Below the pieces are notes generated by a model, which was given only the letters and a program-made list of their open reading frames with translations, ran no database searches and was not told the DNA's origin. Of a DNA stretch of 64,000 bases, positions 55,905 to 64,000 are shown piece by piece (the first letter of the stretch is position 1; each line of letters begins with the position of its first letter). A program made the translations under genes and the position numbers. This DNA is from Deinococcus aerophilus (lineage in GTDB: Bacteria; Deinococcota; Deinococci; Deinococcales; Deinococcaceae): positions 1 to 64,000 of the forward strand of contig NZ_BMOM01000006.1 of the NCBI RefSeq assembly GCF_014647075.1, read 5' to 3'.

Positions 55905-56750
55905 ATGACCCCCCTTTTCCCTGAGCCCCTGCCGCTGATCGAGGGCATGCTCGCGCGGCGCACGACCAACGGTCCCTTTCTGCCGGGGCCGGTCCGGCGC
56001 GAGGACCAGCACACCCTGATGCGGGTGGCCCAGGCTGCTCCCAGCCACTTCAACAGCCAGCCGTGGCGCTTCGTGTTGATCGAGAACCCCGAGACCATCG
56101 GGCGGGTGGCCGAACTGGCGGGCCAGAGCATGACCGAGCTCATTGAAGCGGGACTGTTCTTCGAGCGCTACCGCCGGTATTTCCGGTTCTCGGAGGCCGA
56201 GCTGGAAGAAAAGCGCGACGGCATTCACATCGACCACCTGCCCGGCCCGCTCAAGCCCTTTACCCGGCAGGTCTTCAGCGACGCGGGCCTGCGGGTCATG
56301 CGGCAGCTGGGCGTGCCCAGGAAACTGGGCGAGGACAACCGCCGGCTGGTGGCCGGCAGTCCGCTGCTGCTCGCCGCGCTGCTGGACCGGACCGAGTACC
56401 GCCCCGGAGAACTGTCGGGCTTTTACAGCGTCTTTGGCCTGGGAGCGGCCATGGAGAACATCTGGAACGCGGTGGGGGCGCTGGGCATGGGCATCCAGTT
56501 TGTCAGCACGCCGATGGAGATTCCGCGGCACTGGCAGAGCCTCAAGGACCTGCTGGCCGTGCCCGACGACTTGGAGCTGATGGCGGTCTACCGCCTGGGG
56601 TACCTGCCGCCGCAGGGAGCGCGTCCGAGCATCGACTGGAGCAGCCGCCACCGCAAACGGCTGTCCCAGTTCGTGTACCGCGAGACGTGTGCCCAGCCCG
56701 AGGCCGGTGAATTCACGTCCGGGTTCGGGGAGCAGATCCGTGCGGACTGA
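55905..56750 (+). CDS. Nitroreductase-family flavoprotein
   Basis: A 281-residue FMN-binding protein of the nitroreductase fold. The FMN site begins [11 protein letters not shown] and [19 protein letters not shown] (residues about 43-61), and the later [22 protein letters not shown] is the conserved helix at the dimer interface. It is longer than typical (about 200-220) owing to an insertion around 80-150 ([20 protein letters not shown]). It would reduce nitro or quinone compounds, or an unknown partner. TAGCCT six bp before the ATG gives a leaderless start. Confidence 0.85.
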   Translation: MTPLFPEPLPLIEGMLARRTTNGPFLPGPVRREDQHTLMRVAQAAPSHFNSQPWRFVLIENPETIGRVAELAGQSMTELIEAGLFFERYRRYFRFSEAELEEKRDGIHIDHLPGPLKPFTRQVFSDAGLRVMRQLGVPRKLGEDNRRLVAGSPLLLAALLDRTEYRPGELSGFYSVFGLGAAMENIWNAVGALGMGIQFVSTPMEIPRHWQSLKDLLAVPDDLELMAVYRLGYLPPQGARPSIDWSSRHRKRLSQFVYRETCAQPEAGEFTSGFGEQIRAD

Positions 56751-56837
56751 GCTCCCTGCGAGTCTCTGGACACGCTCAACCCCGGCCCATCCAGCCCACC
56801 AGCCCACACGCCAGACTCCAGGGCGGAGGAATTTCCG

Positions 56838-57734
<897 letters not shown>

Positions 57735-57825
57735 GCCGGGCACAGCCGGGCGGCGCGGGCGGGGGTGAAGATCCCTCCCGGCCTCCCGCACGTTTCTCCC
57801 GGCCCGCGCGCGGCAGAATGCCCCG

Positions 57826-58890
57826 ATGAGTTCTGCTTCCTGCCCGCCTGTCGTGCGCTCGCTGGTCACGGGCACGCCTCCCCACCATGTTCCGCAGGGG
57901 CAGCTCAGGGAAGCGGCCCGCACGTTGTTTCCGCGCATGGCGGCGCGGCCGCAGATGCTCGACGTGTTCTCCAACGCCCAGATTGACGTGCGGGCGCTGG
58001 CCCGTCCGCTGGAGTGGTACCTGCAGCCGCGGGGATTTGGCGAGAAGAATGCCGTCTTCGTTGAGGAGGCGCGTGCGCTGATCACCCGGCTGGGGGCCGA
58101 AGCCCTGCGGCAGGCGGGGGTCGCTCCCGCCGAGGTGGACGCGGTGATCGTCGTGAACACCAGCGGGCTAAGCACGCCCAGCCTGGACGCGTGGCTGATC
58201 GAGGCGCTGAAACTTAACCGGCACGCCGCACGGCTGCCCGTGTGGGGGCTGGGCTGTGCGGGTGGAGCCGCCGGACTGGCGCGGGCGGCCGATCTGGTGC
58301 GTGCGGGCTTTCGCCGGGTGCTGTACGTGTCGGTGGAACTGTGCAGCCTCACGCTGGTCAAGGGCGATGAGTCAAGCAGCAACTTCGTGGGAACGGCCCT
58401 GTTCGCCGACGGCGCGGCAGCCCTGGTCGTCACCGCAGCGGACGTGCCCGGTCCGCCCGCCCTGCTGTCCCTGAGCGGTGCGCGCAGCACCCTGATCGAG
58501 AACAGCGAGGACATCATGGGCTGGGATGTGGTGGACGACGGCCTGAAGGTCCGCTTCAGCCGCGACATTCCGGCGCTGGTGCGCCGCATGATGCGCCAGA
58601 ACGTGACCGACGCCCTCGCGGCCCACGGCTGGAACCGGGAGGAGGTGGGCACCTTCGTTGTCCACCCGGGCGGCGTGAAGGTGCTGGCCGCGTACGAGGA
58701 GGCGCTGGACCTGCTGCCCGGCGCGCTGGACAGCAGCCGCCGGGTGTTGCGGGCCTACGGCAACATGAGCAGCGCGACCGTCTTGTTCGTGTTGCAGGAG
58801 GTGCTGAAGGCGGCTCCGCGCGGCAAGGCCCTGCTCAGTGCCATGGGCCCCGGGTTCAGCGCGGAGCATGTGCTCGTGGATTTCGGTTAG
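57826..58890 (+). CDS. Type III polyketide synthase (chalcone synthase-like)
   Basis: A 354-residue homologue of bacterial type III PKS. The catalytic triad is complete: C144 in WGLGCAGG, H280 in VVHPGG and N313 in YGNMSSAT; the GPGFS-like end is [12 protein letters not shown]. It would extend a fatty or aromatic acyl-CoA with malonyl-CoA and cyclise it to an alkylpyrone or resorcinol. Bacterial relatives usually sit with a methyltransferase or oxidase; none is adjacent. CAGAAT six bp before the ATG suggests a leaderless mRNA. It stands alone, followed by a hairpin at 58986. Confidence 0.92.
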   Translation: MSSASCPPVVRSLVTGTPPHHVPQGQLREAARTLFPRMAARPQMLDVFSNAQIDVRALARPLEWYLQPRGFGEKNAVFVEEARALITRLGAEALRQAGVAPAEVDAVIVVNTSGLSTPSLDAWLIEALKLNRHAARLPVWGLGCAGGAAGLARAADLVRAGFRRVLYVSVELCSLTLVKGDESSSNFVGTALFADGAAALVVTAADVPGPPALLSLSGARSTLIENSEDIMGWDVVDDGLKVRFSRDIPALVRRMMRQNVTDALAAHGWNREEVGTFVVHPGGVKVLAAYEEALDLLPGALDSSRRVLRAYGNMSSATVLFVLQEVLKAAPRGKALLSAMGPGFSAEHVLVDFG

Positions 58891-58985
58891 GGGTCCGGAG
58901 TCCCGGCCTGGAACAGGAGAAACAAGAGCCTGTCCTCCCGTACCCAGGAGTCGGGTCCGCTCCGTACACCGCGATCACGAAACAC

Positions 58986-59020
58986 GGACCGTGGCAGGCC
59001 CAGATCGGGCCGCACGGTCC
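58986..59020. terminator. Nested hairpin between convergent genes
   Basis: GGACCGTG (58986-58993) pairs with CACGGTCC (59013-59020), and an inner GGCCC (58997-59001) with GGGCC (59007-59011). The structure lies between the polyketide synthase and the minus-strand gene 59069-59398. No T-run, so a bidirectional terminator is probable but not proven. Confidence 0.55.
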
Positions 59021-59068
59021 ATCTTCTGCGTCTCTGTCAGAGGGGAGGAAGCTGTGAAGTGCGGCCGT

Positions 59069-59398
59069 TCAGGTCTTCTCGTCTCCGTCCACCGTCTTCT
59101 GCGGGTCGGCGGCGGCCCCGCTCGCCGGCAGGCCATCCTTCATGCCCCCGAAGCTGGGGGGGTTGATCGCGTCGCCGCCCTGCGTCTCGGGCCGGGGGTC
59201 AAGGGTACTGGCGACCTGCTGGGCCTGGGAGGTCGTTCGTCCGGCCCCCGCCTGCCCATCGCCCTCCTGCGCCCAGTACTCCTGTTTCTCACCGTCGCTG
59301 GGGTCCTTGAGCGTCCCGGTCTGCCAGTTGTCGTTGGTCTGGACCGCCGTCTGCGGTACGTTGTCCTGCGCTTCTCCCTGCGGTTTGCCTTGTGCCAT
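59069..59398 (-). CDS. Small hydrophilic Gln/Asp-rich protein
   Basis: A 109-residue, strongly hydrophilic protein with no predicted core: MAQGKPQGEAQDNVPQTAVQ at the start, rich in Gln, Gly, Asp, Thr and Pro. No cysteine and few large hydrophobics. It looks like an intrinsically disordered, hydrophilin-like protein. GGGAGG lies 8 bp before the ATG. It follows a similar small gene by 22 bp and shares its MxxGKP start, so the two are probably paralogues in one operon. A stress or desiccation role is inferred from composition alone. Confidence 0.65.
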   Translation of the reverse strand: MAQGKPQGEAQDNVPQTAVQTNDNWQTGTLKDPSDGEKQEYWAQEGDGQAGAGRTTSQAQQVASTLDPRPETQGGDAINPPSFGGMKDGLPASGAAADPQKTVDGDEKT

Positions 59399-59420
59399 GC
59401 CTGGACCTCCCGGAGGGCCG

Positions 59421-59630
59421 TTACGAACGCTGGTTGGGGTTTTTCAGGGTGTCCGTGCCGATCACGCTCTCGGGCAGGTTCTCGGCCTGACGGGCTTTTT
59501 CCTGCATTCCCGTCTTCTGCACGCCCTTGATGTCACTCAGGTCGTTGGTGTCCTTGGTTCCGCCCTGCGGGCTGTGGTTTTCCTGGGCGGGGTGGTTGGC
59601 GTCATTGCGGTCGGGTTTGCCTTCTCCCAT
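59421..59630 (-). CDS. Small hydrophilic Asn/Asp/Lys-rich protein
   Basis: A 69-residue hydrophilic protein (MGEGKPDRNDANHPAQENHS at the start, then TKDTNDLSDIKGVQ). It has almost no hydrophobic core and is probably disordered. An excellent AAGGAGGTG ribosome binding site 8 bp before the ATG suggests high expression. TAGCCT about 40 bp upstream may be its -10. It is the first of two tandem hydrophilic genes. I do not recognise the family. Confidence 0.68.
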   Translation of the reverse strand: MGEGKPDRNDANHPAQENHSPQGGTKDTNDLSDIKGVQKTGMQEKARQAENLPESVIGTDTLKNPNQRS

Positions 59631-59736
59631 GGTCTGAGCACCTCCTTGGTTGATCTGGTCAGCCCAGGCTAGGGCAGGGCAGGCCGGGTTGTGGTGCGAG
59701 ACAGATTTAGAAGGCTTTGGTGATCGTGGGTCCGGA

Positions 59737-61656
59737 CTACAGCCGGTGCCTGAGCAGGCGCAGGCCCATGAACACCACAAAGACCGTGCCGCCCTCGTGC
59801 GCGACCACGCCCAGCGGCAGCGGAATCTGTCCGGCCACCGCCAGCGGCGCAACGATCAGGATGACCCCGAAAGCAAAACTCAGGTTGAGGATCACGGTGC
59901 GCCGGGCGTCCCGGGCCAGGCGGATTGCGCCCGCCAGCCGGCCCAGGTCGTTTTGCATCAGCACCACGTCGGCGCTCTCGATGGCGACGTCGGTGCCGCT
60001 CGCCACGGCGATGCCCAGATCGGCGCGGGCCAGCGCGGGCGCGTCGTTTACCCCGTCGCCGACCATGGCGACCGGGCCCGGCAGTTCCCCGATGATTCGC
60101 AGCTTGTCCTCGGGCAGCAGTTCGGCGCGGTACTCGGTCAGGCCAATGTCGTGCGCCACGCTCTGGGCAACCTGCTGGCGGTCGCCGGTCAGCATCACCG
60201 GGTGGGCCACCCCTGCCTCACGCAGGTCGGCGATGGCCTGGGCAATGCCGGGGCGCAGCGTGTCGGCCACGCCCATCACGCCCACCACCCGGGTGTCCAG
60301 GCCCACGATCACGCTGCTGCTGCCCTGCGCGTTCAGCCCGTCCAGCGCGGCCTGCTGCTCAGGGGTCAGGGCCGCGCCCTCGCGCGTCATCAGGCGCAGG
60401 TTGCCGGCCCAGACGCGCTCGCCCGTGTCCAGCGTGGCCGTGATGCCCAGTCCGGGTACCGCCTGGGCGCCCCGCACCGGCACCGGAGAGACTCCAGCCT
60501 CACGCGCCGCGCCCACGATGGCCTGTGCGATGGGATGTTCGCTGTGGCTTTCCAGGCCGGCGGCCAGCGCGAGGGTCCCCGGCTCATCGTCGGCCAGAAA
60601 GCGGGTGACCGTCATCTTGGCCTGGGTCAGGGTGCCGGTCTTGTCGAAGGCCACGGTTTGCACGCGGGCCAGGGTGTCCAGGGCCGCGCTGCTCTTGAAC
60701 AGCACGCCCGAACGCGCCGCGGCCGCCATGGCGCTGAGCATCACGGCGGGAGTGCTGATAACGACCGCGCAGGGACTGGCCACCACCATGAAGGTCATGG
60801 CGCGGTACCACGCGGCGTCGACCGACAGCCCAAAAGCGTAGCGCAGCAGCGCAAACACAGCGGGCACCAGCAGCAGCACGGCAGTGGCGTACGGACTTTC
60901 CCAGCGCTCGGTCAGCGACTCGGTGCGGCTCTTGGCGGTCTGGGCCTGCTCCATCAGCGTGACCAGCCGCGCCAGCGTGCTTTCCCCGGCGGGACGCAGC
61001 ACCTGGGCTTCCACGCTGCCGTTCAGGTTGACCGTTCCCGAGGCGAGTTCTGCGCCGACCACCTTGTCGATGGGCACGCTCTCGCCGGTGATGGGCGACT
61101 CGTCCACGGCAGTTTGCCCGATGGTGACGCGGGCGTCGGCGGCAATGCGTTCACCGGGCTTGACGATCAGCACGTCTCCGATGCGGATCTCGTTCAGTTC
61201 GCACCAGCGTTCGCGTCCGTCGCGGCGCACGGTTGCTCCGTCGGGATTCAGATTCATCAGGGCGCCGATGGCCTGTTTGGTGCGGCCCATGGCCCAGTCC
61301 TGCAGGGTGTTGCTCAGGCTGAACAGGAACAGCAGAATGGCGCCGTCTGCCGCCTGTCCGATGCTCGCCGCCCCCAGCGCGGCAAGGACCATCAGGAGAT
61401 CCACGTCCAGCTTGCGTTCCACGAACAGGCTGTGCAGCGCCTCGCGCCCGGCGGGAATGCCTCCGGCGAGGTAGGCGAGCAGGTATCCGCCCCACATCAC
61501 TGCTGGACTGTTCAGCAGATACTGGCCCGCCACACCCACGAGCAGGCCCAGCAGGGTCAGGGCCGTCATCGTCACAGCAAAACGCAGCTGTGGAGAGAGG
61601 TTGAAGCGGCTGGGCTGTTTCGGCGCGGCAAAATCGGCGCGGGTAGAAGTGGTCAA
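59737..61656 (-). CDS. P1B-4-type metal-transporting ATPase (CtpD/ZosA/PfeT-like)
   Basis: A 639-residue heavy-metal ATPase. There is no N-terminal HMA or His-rich domain. The TM6 metal motif is S294-P-C, and the last helix has HEGGT (620-624), the two marks of the P1B-4 group (Co, Fe(II), sometimes Zn). Also present are TGES (190-193), DKTGT (338-342), SEHPIAQA, MLTGD and MVGDGVNDAPAL. Relatives export Fe(II) or Co(II). Start is TTG at 61656, 7 bp after AGGAGG. A 23-bp palindrome lies just upstream, so it is probably metal-regulated. Confidence 0.92.
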   Translation of the reverse strand: MTTSTRADFAAPKQPSRFNLSPQLRFAVTMTALTLLGLLVGVAGQYLLNSPAVMWGGYLLAYLAGGIPAGREALHSLFVERKLDVDLLMVLAALGAASIGQAADGAILLFLFSLSNTLQDWAMGRTKQAIGALMNLNPDGATVRRDGRERWCELNEIRIGDVLIVKPGERIAADARVTIGQTAVDESPITGESVPIDKVVGAELASGTVNLNGSVEAQVLRPAGESTLARLVTLMEQAQTAKSRTESLTERWESPYATAVLLLVPAVFALLRYAFGLSVDAAWYRAMTFMVVASPCAVVISTPAVMLSAMAAAARSGVLFKSSAALDTLARVQTVAFDKTGTLTQAKMTVTRFLADDEPGTLALAAGLESHSEHPIAQAIVGAAREAGVSPVPVRGAQAVPGLGITATLDTGERVWAGNLRLMTREGAALTPEQQAALDGLNAQGSSSVIVGLDTRVVGVMGVADTLRPGIAQAIADLREAGVAHPVMLTGDRQQVAQSVAHDIGLTEYRAELLPEDKLRIIGELPGPVAMVGDGVNDAPALARADLGIAVASGTDVAIESADVVLMQNDLGRLAGAIRLARDARRTVILNLSFAFGVILIVAPLAVAGQIPLPLGVVAHEGGTVFVVFMGLRLLRHRL

Positions 61657-61692
61657 GGGCAGGCCTCCTGGCAGGTCTGAGAAGGGGGAGGA

Positions 61693-61715
61693 AGAATCTT
61701 AATAGGAAAGATTCT
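61693..61715. promoter_or_regulatory. Palindromic operator before the metal ATPase
   Basis: AGAATCTT (61693-61700) and AAGATTCT (61708-61715) form an exact inverted repeat with a 7-bp centre, 37 bp from the ATPase start, in a distinctly AT-rich stretch. A TATTAA-like -10 on the minus strand overlaps it. The half-site GAGAATC resembles some Fur-family boxes, but the regulator cannot be named. Confidence 0.65.
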
Positions 61716-61753
61716 CAATAAGAAGGATTTTACGCCTCCCCGCCTCCAAACTC

Positions 61754-61792
61754 AACGCTCCATCCTGAGCGGAGAACTCGGGATGGAGCGTT
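61754..61792 (-). terminator. Terminator hairpin after gene 61876-62709
   Basis: A 16-bp stem with one G-U pair: AACGCTCCATCCTGAG (61754-61769) and CTCGGGATGGAGCGTT (61777-61792), loop CGGAGAA. It lies between the minus-strand gene upstream and the promoter of the metal ATPase and should insulate the two. The U-tract is weak (GAGTTTGG). Confidence 0.8.
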
Positions 61793-61875
61793 GCGGCGGG
61801 AGCCTGTGGTGGTGGGTCCGGACTGTGGTGCAGGTGGTGGGGGCGGGGGCGTTTTCCCCATTGCCGCCCCAAATG

Positions 61876-62709
61876 TCAGCCCCGCACCTCGGCCGCGAGG
61901 TTCAGCGCCGCCTTCTTGAGGGTCACCGCTCCCTGGCCCGCTGCCAGCACCTCGCCGGTGTTGCCGTCCACCACGCGGGCCACCGCGCGGGCCGCTCCGC
62001 TGCCGTCGGGTTCCACCACCAGTTCCAGGCGCTGTCCTGGCCCCAGCTGCTGCGCGGCGTAGTTCAGCACCCAGTCGCCCCAGTTGACGTTTTCCGGTCT
62101 GGGAGCGCTCGCTTTGGCCTCCTGTTTCTCGCGGTAGGCCTGGGTTTTCTGGTCCACGTGCGTGCGGATGACCTCGAAGCGTTCGGGGGCGCTGAGCGTG
62201 CCCAGCGGAACCTCGTCGCCGCTGTCGGGATGGTGAACGGTGGCGTCGGCATCCAGCTTGCGGACCACGCTCGCCATGATCCGCACCTCGGCGGCCGGGA
62301 CCTCCCACGGCAGATCGTCGTCTGATTCATGGGCAGGGTCTGGTGCGGGCGCGGCGGCCTCGACCAGCCGGGCCACAACGCGCTGCTGCTCGGGCTCCAT
62401 CTCGGTGACCAGCCGTGCGGCGGCCCGGAAGCTGCGTGCCTGCGCCTCGGTTCTGGGCTGGATGCCCAGCGGCTCGAGTACCCGCGCCACGTCGGCGGCC
62501 TCGATCAGGCGCCCGGCCTGCGGGCCAGTGAACCCCCAGCGGCTTTGCAGGTACGCCTCAAAGCTGTCGTGGGTGGTGCGGTAAAACCCGTTGTCGCGGA
62601 TCTCGCTCAGGGCCTGTCCGGTCCGGCGAAAGTCGCGCAGGCCGTCGCGGACGGTCTGTTCCAGGGCACTCAGGCGGGCGGCTTGGTGGGGTTCAAGTGG
62701 AGCAGTCAT
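61876..62709 (-). CDS. Protein of unknown function with phage/plasmid-type helical N-domain
   Basis: A 277-residue protein. The N-terminal half reads like helical DNA-binding-associated proteins often seen on phages and plasmids: VRDGLRDFRRTGQALSEIRD, FEAYLQSRWGFTGPQAGRLI and AADVARVLEPLGIQPRTEAQ. An acidic stretch (ESDDDLPWEV) follows, then a C-terminal domain of strands with VEPDGSGAARAVARVVDGNTG. I cannot give a function. GAGG lies 6 bp before the ATG. Base use looks like that of neighbours, so recent transfer is not evident. It is divergent from acn. Confidence 0.65.
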   Translation of the reverse strand: MTAPLEPHQAARLSALEQTVRDGLRDFRRTGQALSEIRDNGFYRTTHDSFEAYLQSRWGFTGPQAGRLIEAADVARVLEPLGIQPRTEAQARSFRAAARLVTEMEPEQQRVVARLVEAAAPAPDPAHESDDDLPWEVPAAEVRIMASVVRKLDADATVHHPDSGDEVPLGTLSAPERFEVIRTHVDQKTQAYREKQEAKASAPRPENVNWGDWVLNYAAQQLGPGQRLELVVEPDGSGAARAVARVVDGNTGEVLAAGQGAVTLKKAALNLAAEVRG

Positions 62710-62835
62710 GGGCAACCTCGGCAGGAGAGAAAACGGGGGATGGGGGACATTGCGGGACTGTGTTGTTCCTGTAGTAGTTACGGCTGATGAACGTCGTGAC
62801 CGTGTGGGTGACGCCCGCGCTCATGACCCCCGGCT

Positions 62836-62841
62836 TATGAT
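62836..62841 (+). promoter_or_regulatory. Candidate -10 box for acn
   Basis: TATGAT at 62836-62841 lies 38 bp before the aconitase ATG and would give a leader of about 32 nt containing AAGGAGGAG. No clear -35 hexamer is seen at the usual distance. Confidence 0.5.
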
Positions 62842-62879
62842 GGAGACATCGCCCCACAGGGGCAAGGAGGAGTTCGAAC

Positions 62880-64000
<1,121 letters not shown>

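Overview
This window is a contiguous piece of a high-GC bacterial chromosome that looks like Deinococcus. The evidence is the ribosomal-protein, SecY, MutS, MutL and GyrB sequences and a promoter habit reported for deinococci: a TANNNT -10 box placed 5-9 nt before the start codon of many genes, giving leaderless mRNAs. I cannot name the species. I see no rRNA, tRNA, insertion sequence, prophage or CRISPR array.

Layout. 1-11.7 kb: the end of tuf, then the S10-spc ribosomal-protein superoperon (rpsJ to rplO), secY and adk, nearly all with 1-4 bp stop/start overlaps. 11.8-13.5 kb: an unusual protein whose N-terminal half looks like a cystathionine gamma-synthase-type PLP fold without the PLP lysine, joined by a charged linker to an HRDC domain. 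13.6-17.0 kb (minus): a vitamin B12 importer operon (btuF-btuC-btuD-like plus a thioredoxin-like [2Fe-2S] ferredoxin) behind a cobalamin riboswitch with an intrinsic terminator. 17.0-20.6 kb: acyltransferase, SDR-like protein, XseB, flavin reductase, AlkA-type glycosylase and a secreted YbaY-like protein. 20.6-26.4 kb (minus): mutS, a GlcD-type FAD oxidase and mutL. 26.5-30.2 kb: a small unknown gene, pterin dehydratase, thioesterase and a large BTAD/ATPase/TPR regulator. 30.4-32.4 kb: gyrB (minus) with a clear terminator and a near-consensus promoter. 32.7-40.6 kb: envelope and secreted proteins (VWA, LysM-phosphodiester glycosidase, M1 peptidase, BON-LysM) around rbfA, a YbgC-like thioesterase and a degenerate Nudix protein. 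Two tiny ORFs precede rbfA and the Nudix gene and overlap their start codons. 40.7-45.2 kb: a histidine kinase-DUF4097-response regulator operon and a putative lipoprotein. 45.3-47.2 kb (minus): an aldo/keto reductase overlapping hemQ. 47.2-53.5 kb: an orphan promoter-terminator pair, a VOC protein, an AI-2E-type permease, a RodZ-like protein, two nucleoside-type ABC permeases and ndk. 53.9-58.9 kb: a diguanylate cyclase, lipoprotein, small membrane protein, nitroreductase, a second aldo/keto reductase and a type III polyketide synthase. 59.1-64 kb: two small hydrophilic proteins, a P1B-4 metal ATPase with an operator-like palindrome, an unrecognised protein and the start of acn.

How it fits together. 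The first 11.7 kb is core translation and secretion. The remainder is a mosaic of short transcription units, many leaderless, covering DNA maintenance (mutS, mutL, gyrB, xseB, alkA-like, HRDC protein), envelope stress and cell wall (HK/DUF4097/RR, LysM proteins, RodZ-like), cofactor and metal economy (B12 import, HemQ, P1B-4 ATPase) and redox enzymes. The items most worth a second look are the PLP-dead/HRDC fusion, the leaderless mini-ORFs before rbfA and the Nudix gene, the 30-nt promoter-terminator unit at 47.35 kb, and the Asp-to-Ile change in the GyrB EGDSA motif.
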